From NCBI GenBank assembly GCA_947453725.1, contig CANGHH010000007.1, forward strand, positions 170,401 to 234,400: a stretch of 64,000 nucleotides of DNA, given 5' to 3'. Origin of the DNA: Betaproteobacteria bacterium (GTDB taxonomy: Bacteria > Pseudomonadota > Gammaproteobacteria > Burkholderiales > Burkholderiaceae_C). A program made the translations under genes and the position numbers. The notes beneath the pieces are model-generated. The model saw only the letters and a list, made by a program, of their open reading frames with translations, did no database searches and had not been told where the DNA came from. This document shows positions 34,964-44,816 of this stretch, piece by piece; within the stretch, counting starts at the first letter, position 1, and each line of letters begins with the position of its first letter.

Positions 34964-35944
34964 TCAACCGCCCAGGGCTGCTTCCGGCGTGCCCAGGCGC
35001 CGTGCGGCCTGCCCGATGTAGCCCGCTACCGCGTCGGCCGCCGAAACCGGCAGCATGTGGCCGCCGTCGACCAGCGTCAGCGTGAACGCCGCCGGGTTGG
35101 CTGCGGCGGTCAGCACGCCGTTGCGCTGCGGGTCGAGGATCTGGTCGCCGCGGCCGAACAGGATGCCGACCGGGCAGGCCAGTTCGCCGTAGCGACGGGC
35201 CAGTTCCGGCATTTCGAGCTCGACCGCGGCCATGTCCTGCGAGGCGTGGATGAAGTTCGCCGGCCGCAGCGTCAGCAGACCGCCGCCGCGGGTCGCGAAG
35301 TCGCGCGGCGCGCTGTGCGGCGAGAAGATCGCCTTCAGGATCTGCCTGCTGCAGCAGATGCCCCAGGGCGTGGCCACGGTCCAGGCCACCAGCGCGCGCA
35401 GGCCGGCGCCGCGGATGGCCAGCAGCTTGAAGGCCGGCGGCGCTGCCGCCTGCGGCTGGGTCAGCGGCGCCACCAGGGCCAGCGCGCGCACGCAGTCCGG
35501 GTGGTTCAGGGCCAGCATCAGCGCGACGGCGCCGCCCAGCGAATGGCCGACCACCAGCGGCCGGTTCAGGCCCAGCGCGCGGATCAGGTCCGCCACCAGC
35601 GCCGCCTGCCGCGCGATGCCGCCGTCGGCGCCCGCCGCGCGCGTCGAATGGCCCGAACCGGGGCGGTCGAAGACGATGACCCGGTGCTCGCGGGCCAGCC
35701 GGTCGACCAGCGTGTGCGTGAAGTTGCCCATCTGCCCGCACAGGCCGTGGATCAGCAGCAGCGGCGGGCCCTGGCCCTTTTCCAGCCAGTGGATGCGTTC
35801 GCCGGCGACCTGGACGAAGTCGCCGCGCGGCGGGAGCAGGCGCTGCACGGCGAAACCGACCAGCCCGCTGAAGCCGACCAGGCCGGCCAGCAAGGCCAGC
35901 GCCGCCAGCAGCAGCCAGACCGCGCCGCCCAGGACGCCGCTCAT
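34964..35944 (-). CDS. Alpha/beta hydrolase, membrane-anchored
   Basis: About 326 aa from the ATG at 35944 (GAGGTGAT upstream). A single N-terminal hydrophobic helix (about residues 6-35) anchors it. The hydrolase fold shows the oxyanion HGLCG, DRPGSGHS, the nucleophile elbow GHSLGG, the acid in FGRGDQ and a C-terminal catalytic His in DGGHMLP. The substrate is unknown; it resembles generic esterase/epoxide-hydrolase-like proteins. It is divergent from the histidine kinase gene across 172 bp. Confidence 0.82.
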   Translation of the reverse strand: MSGVLGGAVWLLLAALALLAGLVGFSGLVGFAVQRLLPPRGDFVQVAGERIHWLEKGQGPPLLLIHGLCGQMGNFTHTLVDRLAREHRVIVFDRPGSGHSTRAAGADGGIARQAALVADLIRALGLNRPLVVGHSLGGAVALMLALNHPDCVRALALVAPLTQPQAAAPPAFKLLAIRGAGLRALVAWTVATPWGICCSRQILKAIFSPHSAPRDFATRGGGLLTLRPANFIHASQDMAAVELEMPELARRYGELACPVGILFGRGDQILDPQRNGVLTAAANPAAFTLTLVDGGHMLPVSAADAVAGYIGQAARRLGTPEAALGG

Positions 35945-36116
35945 CACGCCATCACCTCGACGGCTGCTTGCAGGGTATCGGGCATGGGGCGCATTCTGCG
36001 CGCGGCCGCTGCGGCCGCTGCGCCGGCCGGCGGATACTCGGCCATCCCGGTGATGCAGCCTGGCTGCTGCCGACCAGCACCCGCTGCGAACAACCGCTGG
36101 TCTGGACGAGAACCCG

Positions 36117-37475
36117 ATGGATGACAGCCTTCACGGCAGTACGGACCGCCGCTTGCACGAGTTGACGCTGGCGCTGCAGGCAGAAGCGGCGCTGCGTGGC
36201 CTGGCCGAAGGCCGTCTGAAGCGCGCCGAGGCCCGGCTGGCCGGCCTGCTGAAGGGCCGCGGCCTGGCGCGCCAGCCACCGGTCGATTTCGGCCGCCTGG
36301 CGGCCATCATGGAGTCGTCGCAGGACGCCATCATCTGCAAGACGCTGGACGGCCGCATCACCGACTGGAACCCGGCGGCACAGACCATGTTCGGCTACAC
36401 CGCCGATGAGGCCCTGGACAGCCCGGTGCAGATGCTGATCCCGCCCGATCGCCAGCACGAGGCAAGGCGCATCCTGGCCGATCTGGCGCGCGGCGTTCGC
36501 GTGCCGCCCTTCGACACCCTGCGCCGGGCCAAGGACGGCCGGCTGCTCGAAGTCTCTGTGACGATCTCGCCGATCCGCGACGCCGGCGGGCGCATGGTCG
36601 GCGCGTCGAAAGTGGTGCGTGACGTGTCGGCCGAGCACCGCGCCGAGGAAGCCCGCATCAAGGCCGATCGGCTGGAGGCCGAGAACCTCCAGGTGCAGGA
36701 AGCGAGCCGGCTGAAGAGTCTGTTCCTGGCCAATATGTCGCACGAACTGCGCACGCCGCTGAACGCCATCATCGGCTTTGCCGACCTGCTGCACCGCGGC
36801 GTCGTGAAGCCCGAGTCGCCCAAGCACCAGGTCTTCCTGGGCCACATCGGCAGCAGCGGGCGCCACCTGCTGCAGCTGATCAACGACGTGCTCGACCTCT
36901 CCAAGGTGGAATCGGGCAAGTTCGAGTTCTTCCCGGAGCCCACCGACCTGCCGACGCTGGTGGCGGACGTGGTCGACATCCTGCGCGCCTCGATCGACAG
37001 CAAGACGCTGACGCTGACCGTGACCATCGCGCCCGGCCTGGGCCCGCTGATGCTGGACCCCGCACGGCTGAGACAGGTCTTGTACAACCTGTTGTCGAAT
37101 GCCATCAAGTTCACCGCCGTCGGCGGGTACCTCAGCGTTCGCGCCCGCGCTGAAGGTGCGCTGCATGTCCGGCTCGAGGTGGAGGACACCGGCATCGGCA
37201 TCGAGGCCGCGCAGCTGCCGCGCCTGTTCCAGGAATTCCAGCAACTGGACAACAGCTACACCAAGCAGCACCAGGGCGCCGGCCTCGGCCTGGCCCTGAC
37301 GCGGCGCCTCGTCGAGGCCCAGGGCGGCAGCGTCGGCGTGCGCAGCCAGCCGGGCCGTGGCAGCGTCTTCCACGTCGTGCTCCAGGGGGTGGAGGGCGCC
37401 GGTACCGCGCACAGCGGCGCTGCCCGCTCGGACGCCGCGCCGCTGGCGCCCGAACCCGCCCTTGGCGTCGGTTGA
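36117..37475 (+). CDS. PAS-domain sensor histidine kinase
   Basis: 452 aa, no transmembrane helix, so cytoplasmic. An N-terminal coiled coil (about 10-50) is followed by one PAS domain with IICKTLDGRITDWNPAAQ (about 72-180), then a HisKA domain with the phospho-acceptor His in MSHELRTPLN, and a HATPase with NLLSNAIKF (N box), VEDTGIGI (G1) and GAGLGLAL (G2). It autophosphorylates and should pass phosphate to the receiver encoded next, after a one-base gap. No cofactor-binding residue in the PAS domain could be assigned. Confidence 0.9.
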   Translation: MDDSLHGSTDRRLHELTLALQAEAALRGLAEGRLKRAEARLAGLLKGRGLARQPPVDFGRLAAIMESSQDAIICKTLDGRITDWNPAAQTMFGYTADEALDSPVQMLIPPDRQHEARRILADLARGVRVPPFDTLRRAKDGRLLEVSVTISPIRDAGGRMVGASKVVRDVSAEHRAEEARIKADRLEAENLQVQEASRLKSLFLANMSHELRTPLNAIIGFADLLHRGVVKPESPKHQVFLGHIGSSGRHLLQLINDVLDLSKVESGKFEFFPEPTDLPTLVADVVDILRASIDSKTLTLTVTIAPGLGPLMLDPARLRQVLYNLLSNAIKFTAVGGYLSVRARAEGALHVRLEVEDTGIGIEAAQLPRLFQEFQQLDNSYTKQHQGAGLGLALTRRLVEAQGGSVGVRSQPGRGSVFHVVLQGVEGAGTAHSGAARSDAAPLAPEPALGVG

Positions 37476-37476
37476 G

Positions 37477-37884
37477 ATGCGCCCCGACCGGGTCCTCGTC
37501 ATCGACGACAACGCCATCAACGTCGAACTCGCTGCTTTCGTGCTCGAGGCCGCGGGCTTCGAGGTCGGCGTCGCGGCCGATGCCGCACAGGCCCGGTCCC
37601 GCATCGCCAGCTTCCAGCCGGATGTGGCGCTGGTCGATATCCAGCTGCCGGGCATGGATGGCCTGTCGCTGGTCCGCTTGCTGAAATCGCAGGCGGCCAC
37701 CGCCGAACTGCTGCTGATCGCCTTCACCGCTTTCGCGATGAAGGGCGATGAAGCCAAGATGCGCGCCGCGGGTTGCGATGGCTACATCGCCAAGCCCATC
37801 GACGTGGCCACTTTCGCGTCCCAGGTGCGCGATCCCCTGCAGGCGCAGCGCGGTCAGCGGCCCGCCGGCCCCGCCACGCCCTGA
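37477..37884 (+). CDS. Stand-alone response-regulator receiver
   Basis: 135 aa with only a receiver domain. The acidic pair DD is in VLVIDDNAIN, the phosphorylated Asp is in ALVDIQLPGMDG (about residue 53), and the Lys is in YIAKPID (about 105). There is no DNA-binding or enzymatic output domain, so it acts by protein contact, as in phosphorelays or CheY-like signalling. It is one base downstream of the histidine kinase stop, and the pair probably works together. Confidence 0.9.
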   Translation: MRPDRVLVIDDNAINVELAAFVLEAAGFEVGVAADAAQARSRIASFQPDVALVDIQLPGMDGLSLVRLLKSQAATAELLLIAFTAFAMKGDEAKMRAAGCDGYIAKPIDVATFASQVRDPLQAQRGQRPAGPATP

Positions 37885-37960
37885 GCGGCCGGCGGCTGCG
37901 GCCTCTTGCCGCCGTCCGCCGCCGGCCCCCCGTGTCTACCCTAGTCGGCCGCTCGGCGCC

Positions 37961-38005
37961 TTGACTTCGAATTGTTTGCAAGACAATATGATGTATGACA
38001 GTCAT
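37961..38005. promoter_or_regulatory. Candidate promoter and operators of the hydroxylase/UbiD cluster
   Basis: An AT-rich patch 36-80 bp upstream of the first cluster gene. It holds TTGACT (37961-37966), TATGAT (37987-37992), the inverted repeat ATTGT-N7-ACAAT (37971-37987) and ATGAC-A-GTCAT (37995-38005). The TTGACT-TATGAT spacing of 20 is too long for a standard pair. The repeats suit the GntR regulator encoded at the cluster end. Confidence 0.5.
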
Positions 38006-38040
38006 TCATTTCCGACTGCTGTCCCGCCCGGAGATCCCGC

Positions 38041-39054
38041 ATGAAGTCTGGCCCCACCCGCCTCAGCCCCTTGCGCGCCATGATGGCGTTCCTGCCCGCG
38101 CTCTCTTTTGCGCTGTTGCCCGTCCTGCTGTCCGCGCCGGGCGCGGCGCAGGCCGCCGAAGCCTGGCGCTACGGCGTCGTTGAAGCCAAGGGCGACGCCG
38201 GTCTGATCTTCATGCCCAGCCGCTTCGGCTCGAAGTACGGCCTCGACATCGAGATGGTCGAATTCACCAGCAGCACCACGCCGGTCAAGGCGCTGATCTC
38301 GGGCGACATCGACGCCTTCACCACCTCGCCTGGCGTGGCCCTGGTGGCGATGGCGCGCGGTGCGCAGTTGAAGTTCATCGGCTGCAATTGGCCCGGCGCC
38401 ACCTACACGCTGTATGGCGCGGCCGACGTCAAGACCATGGCCGACCTGAAGGGCAAGGCGGTCGGCGTGTCGGGGCCGGGCTCGATGCCCGACCTGTTCG
38501 CCCGCGAGGCCCTGCTCAGCAAGGGCGTCTCACCCGACAGCGTCAGCTTCGCCAACGCCGGCGGCGGCAGCGACCGCTTCCGCGCGCTGCTGGCCGGCGT
38601 GGTCAAGGCCACCGCCACGACCAGCGAGTTCGAGCCCGAGGCTGCCAAGCGCGGTCTGACGATCCTGGCGCGGGCGTCGGAAGCCACGCCCAAGTTCTCG
38701 CGCAACTGCATCGTCACGACGAACAAGGTCATTGCCACCAAGCGCGACCAACTGGTGCGCTTCCTGGCCGCCAACATGGACGGCTACGACTACGCTGCGA
38801 AGAACCGCGACGACACCATCGCCTACACGCGCAAGATCGCCAAGCTCGAAGCCAGCGACCCCAGCGCCGCCTTCATCTACGACGAAGCGATGGCGCAGAA
38901 GAGCACCGACCCGCTGCTCGTGATGCCGCAAGACCGCCTGCAGTGGATCAACGACATGCTGCTGCGCCACGGCACCATCGACAAGAAGGGCGATGTCACC
39001 GCCTACATGGACGACAGCCTGCGGCAAGCTGCGCTGAAGATCCGCAAACGCTGA
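38041..39054 (+). CDS. NitT/TauT-type ABC transporter binding protein
   Basis: 337 aa with a signal peptide (cleavage near GAAQA-AEAW, about residue 40). The mature part has the NMT1/SsuA-like fold with EMVEFTSSTTPVKALISGDIDA and the GVSGPGSMPDLFARE loop. It binds a small anionic solute. It is the first gene of the cluster, 19 bp before the ATPase gene. The ligand is not predictable; the downstream enzymes suggest an aromatic or heteroaromatic carboxylate. Confidence 0.88.
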   Translation: MKSGPTRLSPLRAMMAFLPALSFALLPVLLSAPGAAQAAEAWRYGVVEAKGDAGLIFMPSRFGSKYGLDIEMVEFTSSTTPVKALISGDIDAFTTSPGVALVAMARGAQLKFIGCNWPGATYTLYGAADVKTMADLKGKAVGVSGPGSMPDLFAREALLSKGVSPDSVSFANAGGGSDRFRALLAGVVKATATTSEFEPEAAKRGLTILARASEATPKFSRNCIVTTNKVIATKRDQLVRFLAANMDGYDYAAKNRDDTIAYTRKIAKLEASDPSAAFIYDEAMAQKSTDPLLVMPQDRLQWINDMLLRHGTIDKKGDVTAYMDDSLRQAALKIRKR

Positions 39055-39073
39055 ACCCGGGCCCGACAACGAC

Positions 39074-39877
39074 ATGGCACATGTGCAGCTTGAGGGGGTC
39101 AGCAAGACCTTCACCATGAAGGTCGGCGGCCAGACGCAGCAGATGCGCGCGCTGAACCAGGTTTCCTTCGACATCCAGCAGGGCGAGATCGTCGCGCTGT
39201 GCGGGCCCAGTGGCTGTGGCAAGACCACCGCACTGCGCATCATCATGGGTCTGGAAAGCGCCAGTTCGGGCGCGGTCAGCGTCGGCGGCAAGCCGGTGAC
39301 GGGCTGCGGGCTGGACCGCGGCATGGTCTTCCAGCACGCCGAACTGCTGCCCTGGAAGAGCGCGCTGGAGAACGTCAAGTTCGCGCTGCAGATGAAGGGC
39401 ACGCCGCCTGCCGAGCTGGAGGCCACGGCGCTGCGCTACATCGAACTGGTCGGCCTGACCGCGGCCAAGGACCGCCGGCCGCACCAGCTGTCGGGCGGCA
39501 TGAAGCAGCGCGTGGGCATTGCCCGGGCGCTGGCCATCGACCCCGACGTGCTGCTGATGGACGAGCCCTTCGGTGCCCTCGATTCTCAGACCCGCGAGTC
39601 GCTGCAGATGGAGGTGCTGGCGATCCAGGAACGGACGCGCAAGACCATCATCTTCGTCACCCACGACCTCGATGAAGCCGTGCTGCTGGCCGACCGCGTG
39701 GTGGTCATGCTCGGGGGACAGGTGCGCGACGTGATCCCGGTCGGCATCCCGCGCCCGCGCCACGACATGCGGGCCATCCGCCTGCACCCCGAATTCATGC
39801 GCCGACGCACCGAAATCTGGGAGCTGCTGCACGAGCAGACCGCCAGCCCGGTCACCCGCGCCGAGGTGGCGGTATGA
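39074..39877 (+). CDS. ABC transporter ATP-binding protein (NitT/TauT type)
   Basis: 267 aa. Walker [10 protein letters not shown] (about 45-53), Q-loop FQHAEL, signature [15 protein letters not shown], Walker [13 protein letters not shown] and the switch His in THDLDEA are all present. It powers import of the solute caught by the protein encoded upstream. Its stop overlaps the permease start by ATGA. Confidence 0.93.
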   Translation: MAHVQLEGVSKTFTMKVGGQTQQMRALNQVSFDIQQGEIVALCGPSGCGKTTALRIIMGLESASSGAVSVGGKPVTGCGLDRGMVFQHAELLPWKSALENVKFALQMKGTPPAELEATALRYIELVGLTAAKDRRPHQLSGGMKQRVGIARALAIDPDVLLMDEPFGALDSQTRESLQMEVLAIQERTRKTIIFVTHDLDEAVLLADRVVVMLGGQVRDVIPVGIPRPRHDMRAIRLHPEFMRRRTEIWELLHEQTASPVTRAEVAV

Positions 39878-40650
39878 ACGCGCCGCGCCTGCCCAACTGG
39901 GCCATCAGCCTGATCTCGCTGGCCGTCCTGCTCGGCGCCTGGGAAGGCTTCGGGCCGCACATCGACCCCTTGTTCGCGTCCTACCCCAGCGAGATCGCCA
40001 AGGCCTTCTGGAAGATGACCGAATCCGGCCGTCTGCCCAAGGCGCTGTGGAGCAGCATGCAGCCCTTCGTCGCCGGCTACCTGCTCGCCGCACTGGCCGG
40101 CGTGCCGATCGGTCTGCTGCTGGGTCGTTCGCGGGTCCTCGAAGCCGCCTTCGGCTTCTATGTCATCGCCGGCTACTCGACGCCGCTGATCGCGCTGGTG
40201 CCGCTGCTGATGATCTGGTTCGGCCTGGGCTTCATGGTCAAGATGGTCATCGTCTTCCTGCTGACCTTCTTCCCGATCTGCATCAACACCTGGGTCGGCG
40301 TCAAGGCGGTGCCGAAGACGCTGATCGAGGTCGGCACGGCCTTCTGCGCGCCGCCCGGCGCGGTGATGCGCCAGATCGTGCTGCCGGCGGTGCTGCCCTA
40401 CATCATGGCCGGGCTGCGGCTGGGCATCGGCAAGGCCGTCATCGCGCTGGTCATCGCCGAATTCCTGACCGCCATCTCGGGCCTGGGCGGCGTGATCATC
40501 AGCTCGGCCAACAGCTTCAAGACGGCCGAGATGTTCGTGCCGATCATCATCATCATGGTCATGGCGGTGGCGCTGACCCACCTGGTCAGCCTGATCGAAC
40601 ACAAGGTGGCGCCGTGGCAGAACGAGATCGCCGGCCGTGAAGGGGTCTGA
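39874..40650 (+). CDS. ABC transporter permease (NitT/TauT type)
   Basis: 258 aa with about six membrane helices. The cytoplasmic EAA loop (VGTAFCAPPGAVMRQIVLP, about 147-165) contacts the ATPase. It belongs to the SsuC/TauC permease group. It couples to the ATPase gene by overlap, and the next gene starts one base after its stop. Confidence 0.92.
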   Translation: MNAPRLPNWAISLISLAVLLGAWEGFGPHIDPLFASYPSEIAKAFWKMTESGRLPKALWSSMQPFVAGYLLAALAGVPIGLLLGRSRVLEAAFGFYVIAGYSTPLIALVPLLMIWFGLGFMVKMVIVFLLTFFPICINTWVGVKAVPKTLIEVGTAFCAPPGAVMRQIVLPAVLPYIMAGLRLGIGKAVIALVIAEFLTAISGLGGVIISSANSFKTAEMFVPIIIIMVMAVALTHLVSLIEHKVAPWQNEIAGREGV

Positions 40651-40651
40651 G

Positions 40652-41479
40652 ATGACGAAGCCGATCGAATTCGCCACCACCGCCGACGGCGCCCGCATCG
40701 CCTACCGCCTGCACCGCGGCAGCGGCATCGCGCGCTGCGTGCTGGTCCACTCGCTGGCGCTGGACCACCGTTTCTGGGACGTCGTGCTGCCGCTGCTGGC
40801 CGGTCTCGGCGACGTGCTGGTCTACGACTGCCGCGGCCACGGCCTGTCCGACAAGCCGGCCGGCGCCTTCAGCGTGCAGCAGCACGCCGACGACCTGGCC
40901 GCGGTGCTCGATGCCGTCGGCTGGCCGCAGGCGCTGGTGGCCGGCGCGTCGATGGGCGGCTGCATCTCGCTGGCCTTCACCGCCGCCTACCCGCAGCGCG
41001 TCGCCGGCCTGGGTCTCTTCGACACCACCGCCTGGTATGGCCCGAACGCACCCCAGCAGTGGGAAGAGCGCGGGCAGAAGGGCGTTTCCGAGGGCATGGC
41101 CGCGCTGGCCGCCTTCCAGAAATCGCGCTGGGTGACCGAGGGCTTCCTGCTCAGCCACCCCGAAGTCGTCGACGCCGCGCTGGCCGTCTTCCTGGCCAGC
41201 GACACCCAGGCCTACCTGCAGACCTGCCGCATGCTGGGCGCGGCCGACCTGCGTGCCGCGCTGCCGGCGTTCCGTTGCCCGACGCGCATCGCCGTCGGCG
41301 CCGAGGACTTCGCGACCCCGGTGGCGATGGCGCAGGCCCTGCACGCCGCCATCCCCGGCGCGACGCTGCGCGTCATCGAAGGCGCGCGCCACCTGACGCC
41401 GCTGGAATGCCCGCAGCTCATCGCCGATGAGCTGACCGCCCTGGCCGCTTCCGTGACGGCCACCGTGGCCGCCGCCTGA
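40652..41479 (+). CDS. Alpha/beta hydrolase, 3-oxoadipate enol-lactonase-like
   Basis: About 275 aa from the ATG at 40652, with AAGGGG upstream; a GTG at 40637 inside the permease gene is a less likely start. The nucleophile elbow is GASMGG (Ser about residue 96), with the acid in GAEDFATP and the His in ARHLTPLE. The overall pattern FDTTAWYG and LVHSLALDHRFWD resembles PcaD-type enol-lactonases. It probably opens a lactone formed after ring hydroxylation and decarboxylation. Confidence 0.82.
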   Translation: MTKPIEFATTADGARIAYRLHRGSGIARCVLVHSLALDHRFWDVVLPLLAGLGDVLVYDCRGHGLSDKPAGAFSVQQHADDLAAVLDAVGWPQALVAGASMGGCISLAFTAAYPQRVAGLGLFDTTAWYGPNAPQQWEERGQKGVSEGMAALAAFQKSRWVTEGFLLSHPEVVDAALAVFLASDTQAYLQTCRMLGAADLRAALPAFRCPTRIAVGAEDFATPVAMAQALHAAIPGATLRVIEGARHLTPLECPQLIADELTALAASVTATVAAA

Positions 41480-41504
41480 AACCCAACCGCATCTGCTGCC
41501 CCCG

Positions 41505-42443
41505 ATGAGCACCCTGACCCCCTTGAAGATCATCGCCTTCCCTGGCGCCCCCAACCTGCCGGTCTACGCGGCGCTGGAGCAGGGCCTGTTCGCGGCGCTG
41601 GGCCTGGACGTCACGCTGCAGACCACGCCGAGTTCGGTGTTCCAGATCCAGGCCCTGCACGGCGGCGAATTCGACCTCGCCTTCACGGCCTTCGACAATG
41701 TCGTGGCCTACCGCGAAGGGCAAGGCGCGGCCCAGCTGGAAGGCCCTTGCGATTTCCGCGTGGTGATGGGCGCCACCCAGGTCGAACTCAGCGCCGTGGT
41801 GGCGCCCGATGTCGTCGCCGCGCAGGACCTCAAAGGCCGCAGCCTGGCGCTCGACGCCGTCGGCACCGGCTTCGCCTTCGTCCTCTACGCGATGCTCAAA
41901 CAGCTGGGCCTGGAGACGGCCGATTACGAGCGTGTGGCCGTCGGCGCCACGCCCGAGCGCTGGCAGGCTGTGAAGGCCGGGCAGCACGCCGGCACCATCA
42001 CCATCGAACCCTTCACCAGCATCGCCCAGGCCGCCGGCTTCCGCGTGCTGGCCCGCAGCAGCGACCATTTCGCGGCCTGTCAGGGCGGCATCGTCGCGGC
42101 GCGCGGCGCCTGGATTGCCAGCTACAGCAGCGAACTGCAGGCCTTCATCCGCGGCTACCTGCAGGGGCTGGCGTGGACGCTGGCCCCCGCCAACCGCGAG
42201 GCCGCCGCGGCGTTGCTGCAGGCGCGCATGCCCGAGATCAAGCCCGGCGTGGTCGGCGCGGTGATGGACAGCCTGCTGTCGCCGCGCTCGGGCCTGACGC
42301 CCGGCGCCGCCGTGCTGCACGACGGCATGCAGACCGTGCTCGACCTGCGTTCGCAATACGGCCGCGGCGGGCAGCCGCTGCGCGACGTCGACCGCTACCT
42401 GGCGCTGGCCGACTGGCAGGCCGTCACTGCCGCCGGAGCCTGA
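41505..42443 (+). CDS. Binding-protein-like (NMT1/SsuA fold) protein without a signal peptide
   Basis: 312 aa. The fold elements PVYAALEQGLFAALGLDV and DLAFTAFDNVVAYREGQG are those of ABC solute-binding proteins of the NitT/TauT group, but the N-terminus (STLTPLKIIAFPGAP) starts directly at the first beta strand with no Sec or Tat leader. It could be a cytoplasmic ligand sensor or binder, or an enzyme of the THI5-like kind. The start ATG is the only sensible one. It is 25 bp after the hydrolase and 4 bp before the molybdenum subunit. Confidence 0.75.
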   Translation: MSTLTPLKIIAFPGAPNLPVYAALEQGLFAALGLDVTLQTTPSSVFQIQALHGGEFDLAFTAFDNVVAYREGQGAAQLEGPCDFRVVMGATQVELSAVVAPDVVAAQDLKGRSLALDAVGTGFAFVLYAMLKQLGLETADYERVAVGATPERWQAVKAGQHAGTITIEPFTSIAQAAGFRVLARSSDHFAACQGGIVAARGAWIASYSSELQAFIRGYLQGLAWTLAPANREAAAALLQARMPEIKPGVVGAVMDSLLSPRSGLTPGAAVLHDGMQTVLDLRSQYGRGGQPLRDVDRYLALADWQAVTAAGA

Positions 42444-42447
42444 GGCG

Positions 42448-44805
42448 ATGGACGACCGCCTCTTCAAGGCCATCGGCCAGCCGCTGGAACGCAAGGAAGA
42501 CGAGCGCCTGCTGACCGGCCAGGGCCGTTTCACCGACGACTTCAGCCTGCCCGGTCAGCTGTGGGCGGTGATGGTGCGCTCGCCGCACCCGCATGCGCGC
42601 ATCGTCGCCATCGACGCCAGCGACGCGCTGGCGCTGCCCGGCGTGCGCGCCGTCTACACCGGCGCCGACTGTGCCCGTGATGGGCTGAAGCCGATCAACC
42701 ACAGCCCGGTGCCGTCGACGCAGTTCGACCTCAAGCTGACCGGTCGCGGCGGCACGCCCGTCTTCGTCGGCCCGCACCGCCTGCTGCCGGCCGACCGCGT
42801 GCGCCACGTCGGCGAAGCGCTGGCGATGGTCGTCGCCGAGACCCGCGAACAGGCCGCCGCCGGCGCCGACGCGGTGATGGTCGACTACGAAGAACTGCCC
42901 TGGATCGCCGACACCGCCGGTGCCGCCGAGCCGGGTGCGCCGCGGGTCTGGGACGAACTGCCCGACAACGTGCTGGTCGACGCGACCTTCGGCGACATCG
43001 CCGCCACCGACGCCGCCTTCGCCGCCGCCGCCCACGTGGTGACGATGAAGACCCACATCGGCCGCGTCACCGGCGTGCCGCTGGAGCCGCGCGCCGCCTT
43101 GGGCCACTACGACGCTGCCACCGGCCGCTACACGCTGTACGCCGGCAGCGGCGGCGCGGTGCGCCAGAAGCGCGAAGTCGCCGACGTGCTGGGCGTCGAC
43201 GCCCAGACGATCCGCGTGCTGTCCTACGACGTCGGCGGCAACTTCGGCACGCGCAATCGGCTGTATGTCGAGTTCGGCCTGGTGCTGTGGGCCTCGCGCA
43301 AGCTGGGCCTGCCGGTGAAGTTCCGCGCCGAGCGCTCGGAATCCTTCCTGACCGACTACCAGGGCCGCGACCTGGTCACCGAGGTCTCGCTGGCGATCGA
43401 CGCCGACGGCAAGTTCCTGGCGCTGCGCGCCGACAACCTCAGCAATGTCGGCGCCTGCTGCGTGTCGCTGTCGCCGCTGAGCAAGGGCTCGGGCCTCATC
43501 ACCGGCTCCTACGACATCCCGGTGGCCACGCTGCGGGCCCGCGCGGTCTTCAGCAACACCATGTGCACCCAGGCCTACCGCAGCTCGGGCCGGCCGGAAG
43601 TGACCTTCGCCATCGAGCGGCTGGTCGACAAGGCCGCGCGCGAGATCGGCATCGACCGCATCGAACTGCGCCGCCGCAACCTGGTGCGGGCCGACCAGTT
43701 TCCCTACCTGAACGCCGTCGGTTCCAGCTACGACAGCGGCGAGTACGAGATCAACATGGACCGCGCGCTGCAGTTGGGCGACTGGCCCGGCATCGCGCAG
43801 CGCCGTGCCGAGGCGCTGGCCCGCGGCAAGCTGCTCGGCGTTGGTTTCGCGAACTATGTCGAATCGTCGATCGGCACGCCCAAGGAACGCGCCGACGTCA
43901 TCGTCCACGCCAGGACCATCGAAGTCGTCATCGGCACCCAGCCCTCGGGCCAGGGCCACGAGACCAGCTTCGCGCAGGTCGCGGCCGACCTGATGGGCCT
44001 GCCTTTCGACTGCGTCTTCATCACCATCGGCGACACCGACATCGTCAGCGCCGGCGGCGGCACGCATTCGGGCCGTTCGCTGCGCCACGCCAGCACCGTC
44101 ATCGCGCTGGGCGTGCAGGACCTGATCGAAAAGGGCCGCCGCCTGGCGGCTCATGTCTGGCGCGTTGCAGCGGCTGAAGTCGGCTACGAAGCCGGCCGCT
44201 TCAGCGGCCCGGGTACCACGCTGGGCTGGTTCGAACTGGCGGCCCACGCCGCCGACCCGACGCTGCCCGAAGACCTGCACGGCGGCCTGAAGGTGCGCCG
44301 CGACAACGAGATGCACACGCCGGTCTTCCCGAACGGCGCCTGCATCTGCGATGTCGAGATCGACCCCGAGACCGGCGGCATCGCCATCACCCGCTACGCC
44401 ACGGTCGACGACGTCGGTCGCTGCATCAACCCGCTGATCGTCCACGGCCAGACGCACGGCGGCATCGCCCAGGGCGTCGGCCAGGCGCTGTGGGAACAGT
44501 GCTTCGTCGACCCGCATTCGGGCCAGCCGCTGATGGGTTCGCTGATGGACTACGGCATGCCGCGCTTCGACAACCTGCCGAGCTTCGACAACGAGATCGC
44601 CGAGGTGCTGTCGCCGACCAATCCCTTCGGCGTCAAGGCCGGCGGCGAGGGTGGCACCACGCCGGCGCCGGCGGTGATCATGAGCGCCATCGAAGACGCC
44701 TTGGTCCACGCCTACGGCCCGCTGGACATCAGCATGCCGGCCACACCGGCCAAGATCTGGACCGCGATCCAGCAGGCCAAGGCCGCGGTGCAAGCCGCCG
44801 CTTGA
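42448..44805 (+). CDS. Molybdenum hydroxylase large subunit (xanthine dehydrogenase family)
   Basis: 785 aa, the usual length. The N-terminal a/b hammerhead domain starts with [18 protein letters not shown]. The Mo-pterin part has [10 protein letters not shown], the substrate-channel loop AYRSSGRPE (where CoxL has a Cys), [10 protein letters not shown], and the catalytic Glu in [12 protein letters not shown] near the C-terminus. It should hydroxylate an aromatic or heteroaromatic ring carbon with water as the oxygen source. Gene order here is large-small-medium, followed by UbiD. Confidence 0.92.
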   Translation: MDDRLFKAIGQPLERKEDERLLTGQGRFTDDFSLPGQLWAVMVRSPHPHARIVAIDASDALALPGVRAVYTGADCARDGLKPINHSPVPSTQFDLKLTGRGGTPVFVGPHRLLPADRVRHVGEALAMVVAETREQAAAGADAVMVDYEELPWIADTAGAAEPGAPRVWDELPDNVLVDATFGDIAATDAAFAAAAHVVTMKTHIGRVTGVPLEPRAALGHYDAATGRYTLYAGSGGAVRQKREVADVLGVDAQTIRVLSYDVGGNFGTRNRLYVEFGLVLWASRKLGLPVKFRAERSESFLTDYQGRDLVTEVSLAIDADGKFLALRADNLSNVGACCVSLSPLSKGSGLITGSYDIPVATLRARAVFSNTMCTQAYRSSGRPEVTFAIERLVDKAAREIGIDRIELRRRNLVRADQFPYLNAVGSSYDSGEYEINMDRALQLGDWPGIAQRRAEALARGKLLGVGFANYVESSIGTPKERADVIVHARTIEVVIGTQPSGQGHETSFAQVAADLMGLPFDCVFITIGDTDIVSAGGGTHSGRSLRHASTVIALGVQDLIEKGRRLAAHVWRVAAAEVGYEAGRFSGPGTTLGWFELAAHAADPTLPEDLHGGLKVRRDNEMHTPVFPNGACICDVEIDPETGGIAITRYATVDDVGRCINPLIVHGQTHGGIAQGVGQALWEQCFVDPHSGQPLMGSLMDYGMPRFDNLPSFDNEIAEVLSPTNPFGVKAGGEGGTTPAPAVIMSAIEDALVHAYGPLDISMPATPAKIWTAIQQAKAAVQAAA

Positions 44806-44816
44806 AAGGACACACG

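Noticed and set aside
34964..35944. The alpha/beta hydrolase as BchO, given bchC in the window
   Set aside because: The motifs and membrane anchor fit generic hydrolases, there are no bch genes beside it, and it lies 26 kb from bchC.
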